Assembly: GCA_017525805.1 (NCBI GenBank)
Contig: JAFXSH010000086.1
Coordinates: forward strand, 1-8,809
Length of the DNA: 8,809 nt
Source: Clostridia bacterium
GTDB taxonomy: Bacteria; Bacillota_A; Clostridia; Christensenellales; Aristaeellaceae
Reading direction: 5' to 3'
Part shown: positions 7,013-8,809 of the stretch, one piece after another
Layout: each line of letters opens with the position of its first letter
Position numbering within the stretch: the first letter of the stretch is position 1
Program-made: the position numbers and the translations under genes
The notes under the pieces: model-generated
Seen by the model: the letters and a program-made list of their open reading frames with translations, nothing else
What the model was told of the DNA's origin: nothing
Database searches by the model: none

Positions 7013-7044
7013 GTCTTGAAACGTAACAGTTTCAAGGCTTTTTT
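7013..7044 (+). terminator. Intrinsic (rho-independent) terminator
   Basis: Arms GTCTTGAAAC (7013-7022) and GTTTCAAGGC (7029-7038) pair over 10 bp with one G-T wobble around a 6-nt loop, and are followed directly by six T residues (7039-7044). It would end transcription entering from the left, shielding the Cys-rich repeat gene from upstream readthrough. Confidence 0.9.
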
Positions 7045-7115
7045 GTTTGTACCCCAACCGTGCCCAACGGATGGTTAAAGGCGGGTTCCGCGCTTCTGTG
7101 AACAATGGTCTACGC

Positions 7116-7164
7116 TTTTTATACGATTTTTTGAACCTTTTTTTCGATTAATCTGCTCTTTTTT
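7116..7164 (+). promoter_or_regulatory. Phased T-tracts upstream of the promoter (curved DNA / UP-like)
   Basis: Runs of 5, 6, 7 and 6 T residues start at 7116, 7127, 7138 and 7159, spacings of 11, 11 and 21 bp. Tracts in helical phase produce intrinsic curvature, and their position just upstream of the -35 element is typical of activity-enhancing upstream regions. Confidence 0.5.
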
Positions 7165-7175
7165 GGTATTGCGCC

Positions 7176-7204
7176 TTGCCTGCGGGCCGCTGATCCTGTA
7201 TAAT
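7176..7204 (+). promoter_or_regulatory. Sigma-A-type promoter of the Cys-rich repeat protein gene
   Basis: TTGCCT (7176-7181) and a consensus TATAAT (7199-7204) are separated by exactly 17 bp. The start of transcription is expected near 7211, giving a leader of about 80 nt before the ATG at 7291. The preceding terminator makes this a monocistronic or first-gene promoter. Confidence 0.82.
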
Positions 7205-7290
7205 AGAAAATATGGAAAATATACTCCCGAATACATAATTGCCGCAAGGATCATAGATCACGCCGAATCAACCGGCGAGGAGGGAACGTC

Positions 7291-8809
7291 ATGAAAAAAG
7301 CGGGAATCAAAAAGAAATGGTTTATGGGGCTTCTGGCGCTGGGGCTGCTGCTTACTTTCATGGCGAGCGGCAGCGCCAACGGGCTCGACATCGCCGTTTT
7401 TTGCAAGTGGAACGAGGACGACCCGAATGGGGCCTCCGTATTGCTGTACATCGAAAGCATACAGGAGGGCGAGGGAGGCTTCTTTGAAGAGATCGTGGGC
7501 ACTGCGGATGCGGTGTTCCGGGAAAGCACCGCCTCCTGCATGGAGGATGGGGATGATATCTATGATGTGGTCAATCCCAGCTTTAACAGCGACTGGCAGG
7601 ACCTGACGTTCAGCGGAGGCACGCTGACGAAAACGGCCCTGAGGACGGGGCACAGCCTGACACATATGCCGTATCAGGCGCCCGCCACCTGCGTGGACTG
7701 GGGGCATGTGGAGTGCTATTTCTGTAGTCAATGCGAGGGGTCGTTCAGTGAGGACGATAAATGGAGCAACGAACCCATCGAGAACCCGGATATCGACCCG
7801 CTGGACCCCGACGATGTGACCCGGCATCTGTGGGGGGATCAACCCGAATGGAATTGGAACTACGATCATACGTCGGTGGAAGTGACGTTTTCGTGCAACC
7901 GGGACCCGGAAAACGAGCATACATATACGATGACCGTGACCAATATCAGCGACGACGGGACGACGGCGGACTGCACGGGCCCCAAGGAAAAGACCTACAC
8001 GGCCATAGCGGAGCTGTGCGGGAAACAGTATACCGGCACCGATGCGGTGGCGGTGGAGCCGGTGGATCACGAATACGAGGAGTTCCTGGAGACGGTAACG
8101 CCCACGTGTCAGGCGGGCGGGTACGACGTGTACCAGTGCAAGTGGTGCACCGAGACCACCCATAAAAACGAAACGCAGGCGGTAGATCACGATTATACCG
8201 AGTTGGTAGAGACTGTGGTCCCCACCTGTCAGGCGGGTGGGTATGACGTGTATCAGTGCAAATGGTGCACGGAAACCACTCATAAGAACGAAACGCAGGC
8301 AGTGGATCACGATTATACGGAATTACTGGAGACGATAGCGGCGACGACGTGCCAGGAGGGCGGATACGACGTGTACCAGTGCAAGTGGTGCACGGAGACC
8401 ACCCATAAAAACCCGACTGCGCCGCTGGTGCACGATTACTCGGAATTCGTGGAGGCGGTAGCGGCAACGACGTGTCAGGCGGGCGGATACGACGTGTACC
8501 AGTGCAAGTGGTGCACGGAGACCACCCATAAAAGCCCGACTGCGCCGCTGGCGCACGTGTATGACGTTTTCATGGAGACGGCAGCCCCCACCTGCCAGGC
8601 GGGCGGGTACGACATTTACAAGTGTAAATGGTGCAACGCGACCACGCACAAGAACGAAACGGCGGCGGTGGATCACGATTATACCGAACTGGTAGAGACC
8701 GTGGCCCCCACCTGTCAGGCGGGAGGGTACGATATCTATCGGTGCGAATGGTGCGAGGAGACCACGCGTAAAAACGACACAGCCCCGCTGGATCACGATT
8801 ATACCGAAC
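7291..8809 (+). CDS. Secreted Cys/His-rich tandem-repeat protein (3'-partial)
   Basis: The frame is open from ATG 7291, with AGGAGGG at 7278-7284, to the window edge: 506 complete codons. A signal peptide (KKAGIKKK, hydrophobic core 10-25, likely cut near SGSA/N at 29) shows export. Residues 30-120 are unrecognised. Residues 121-158 (HSLTHMPYQAPATC...CYFCSQC) and 179-259 (WGDQPEWNWN...GKQYTGT) are variants of two modules I recall from large surface proteins of gut Clostridia. From 260 on come six full 40/41-residue repeats plus the start of a seventh, pattern H-x-Y...TC-x3-GGYDxYxCxWC...HKN. Three Cys per unit plus His suit a structural metal site or cross-linked chains; this is inference. 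No enzymatic motif or anchor is visible, but the C-terminus lies outside the window. It has its own promoter. A long open frame on the opposite strand is a by-product of the repeats. Confidence 0.92.
   Translation, partial: MKKAGIKKKWFMGLLALGLLLTFMASGSANGLDIAVFCKWNEDDPNGASVLLYIESIQEGEGGFFEEIVGTADAVFRESTASCMEDGDDIYDVVNPSFNSDWQDLTFSGGTLTKTALRTGHSLTHMPYQAPATCVDWGHVECYFCSQCEGSFSEDDKWSNEPIENPDIDPLDPDDVTRHLWGDQPEWNWNYDHTSVEVTFSCNRDPENEHTYTMTVTNISDDGTTADCTGPKEKTYTAIAELCGKQYTGTDAVAVEPVDHEYEEFLETVTPTCQAGGYDVYQCKWCTETTHKNETQAVDHDYTELVETVVPTCQAGGYDVYQCKWCTETTHKNETQAVDHDYTELLETIAATTCQEGGYDVYQCKWCTETTHKNPTAPLVHDYSEFVEAVAATTCQAGGYDVYQCKWCTETTHKSPTAPLAHVYDVFMETAAPTCQAGGYDIYKCKWCNATTHKNETAAVDHDYTELVETVAPTCQAGGYDIYRCEWCEETTRKNDTAPLDHDYTE
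8068..8809 (+). repeat. Tandem 120/123-bp coding repeats (six full units, seventh partial)
   Basis: Units begin at 8068, 8188, 8308, 8431, 8554, 8674 and 8794. Units 3 and 4 are 123 bp (one extra residue, AATTC instead of PTC); the others are 120 bp. Each unit encodes Cys at positions 14, 24 and 27 (one later in the long units), plus His at position 1. The second His (HKN) is replaced by Arg in unit 6. Units 3 and 4 differ at only four of the last 28 codons, while units 1 and 2 encode identical cores with many silent differences. Confidence 0.95.

Larger units (their letters stand above)
6862..7067 (+). repeat. 15-bp perfect direct repeat flanking the att-like cluster
   Basis: CCCAACCGTGCCCAA occurs at 6862-6876 and again at 7053-7067, 191 bp apart. 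Each copy contains CCCAA twice, 9-10 bp apart. The pair brackets the ATTATCAC repeats, the tRNA-like fragment and the terminator. Candidate roles are recombinase arm-binding sites on both sides of a core site, or footprints of an insertion. Confidence 0.7.
6788..7290. other. Gene-free, A/T-rich interval with attachment-site-like signals and a promoter
   Basis: No convincing gene lies in these 503 nt. An open frame at 6797-7078 starts without a good ribosome binding site and reads through the repeats, the tRNA-like arm and the terminator, so it is treated as chance. In order, the interval holds one copy of a 15-bp direct repeat, four ATTATCAC repeats, a tRNA T-arm-like segment, an intrinsic terminator, the second 15-bp copy, phased T-tracts, a sigma-A promoter, and the leader of the Cys-rich repeat protein gene. 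Confidence 0.7.

Noticed and set aside
6797..7078. 93-codon plus-strand open frame
   Set aside because: It crosses the direct repeats, the tRNA-like arm and the terminator, lacks a good ribosome binding site, and shows no domain-like sequence.
7761..8165. 134-codon plus-strand frame overlapping the Cys-rich gene
   Set aside because: It is a shifted reading of the same DNA, rich in Arg and Gly, with no ribosome binding site; the longer frame with signal peptide and repeats explains the region.
7258..8310. 350-codon open frame on the minus strand
   Set aside because: It is antisense to the signal-peptide-bearing Cys-rich repeat gene. Its composition follows from reading the repeats backwards; it has no plausible start context and no recognisable domain.
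8323..8796. 157-codon minus-strand frame with apparent internal repeats
   Set aside because: The repeats are the mirror of the 120/123-bp coding repeats on the plus strand, where codon-silent variation shows the true frame.
8068..8809. CRISPR array
   Set aside because: The 120/123-bp periodicity is coding, with no short conserved repeat separated by unique spacers, and the reading frame stays open throughout.

Overview
The window looks like chromosomal DNA of a low-to-moderate GC Gram-positive bacterium of the Clostridia, probably a gut-type Oscillospirales, Christensenellales or Lachnospirales relative. The evidence is strong AGGAGG-type ribosome binding sites, a two-component system linked to a MacB/FtsX-type ABC exporter, a secreted protein made of Cys/His repeats of a kind common in gut Clostridia, and no outer-membrane partner genes. 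The genus cannot be fixed from sequence alone.

Left part (1-6093): a co-directional block on the plus strand. It holds the C-terminal end of an OmpR-type response regulator, a histidine kinase overlapping it by 16 bases, an ABC ATPase, a two-FtsX-domain permease of 948 residues overlapping the ATPase by 4 bases, and a secreted, membrane-anchored protein of Ig-like (CARDB/COG1361-like) domains. The kinase has one membrane helix and essentially no extracellular sensor. A plausible reading is that the transporter or the anchored surface protein supplies the signal and the regulator adjusts transporter expression. Two intergenic gaps carry long inverted repeats: 1006-1050, a 21-bp perfect stem, and 4689-4781, a 20-nt imperfect stem.

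Middle part (6094-7290): visibly more A/T-rich and without an intact gene. It holds coding debris in three frames (about 6122-6513) and a small XRE regulator broken by an in-frame TAG at codon 50 (6548-6787). It also holds four ATTATCAC direct repeats spaced 10, 41 and 20 bp, a fragment resembling the T-arm and 3' end of a tRNA, an excellent intrinsic terminator (7013-7044) and a 15-bp perfect direct repeat flanking that cluster. This looks like the scar or attachment end of an integrated mobile element. Phased T-tracts then lead into a near-consensus sigma-A promoter (7176-7204).

Right part (7291-8809, open at the window edge): a secreted protein with a signal peptide, a unique N-terminal region, two different Cys/aromatic modules and at least six tandem 40/41-residue repeats, each with three Cys (TC...CxWC) and conserved His. 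Units 1 and 2 have identical 28-residue cores but differ at 11 synonymous sites, so selection acts on the protein repeat. Units 3 and 4 are near-copies and look like a recent duplication.
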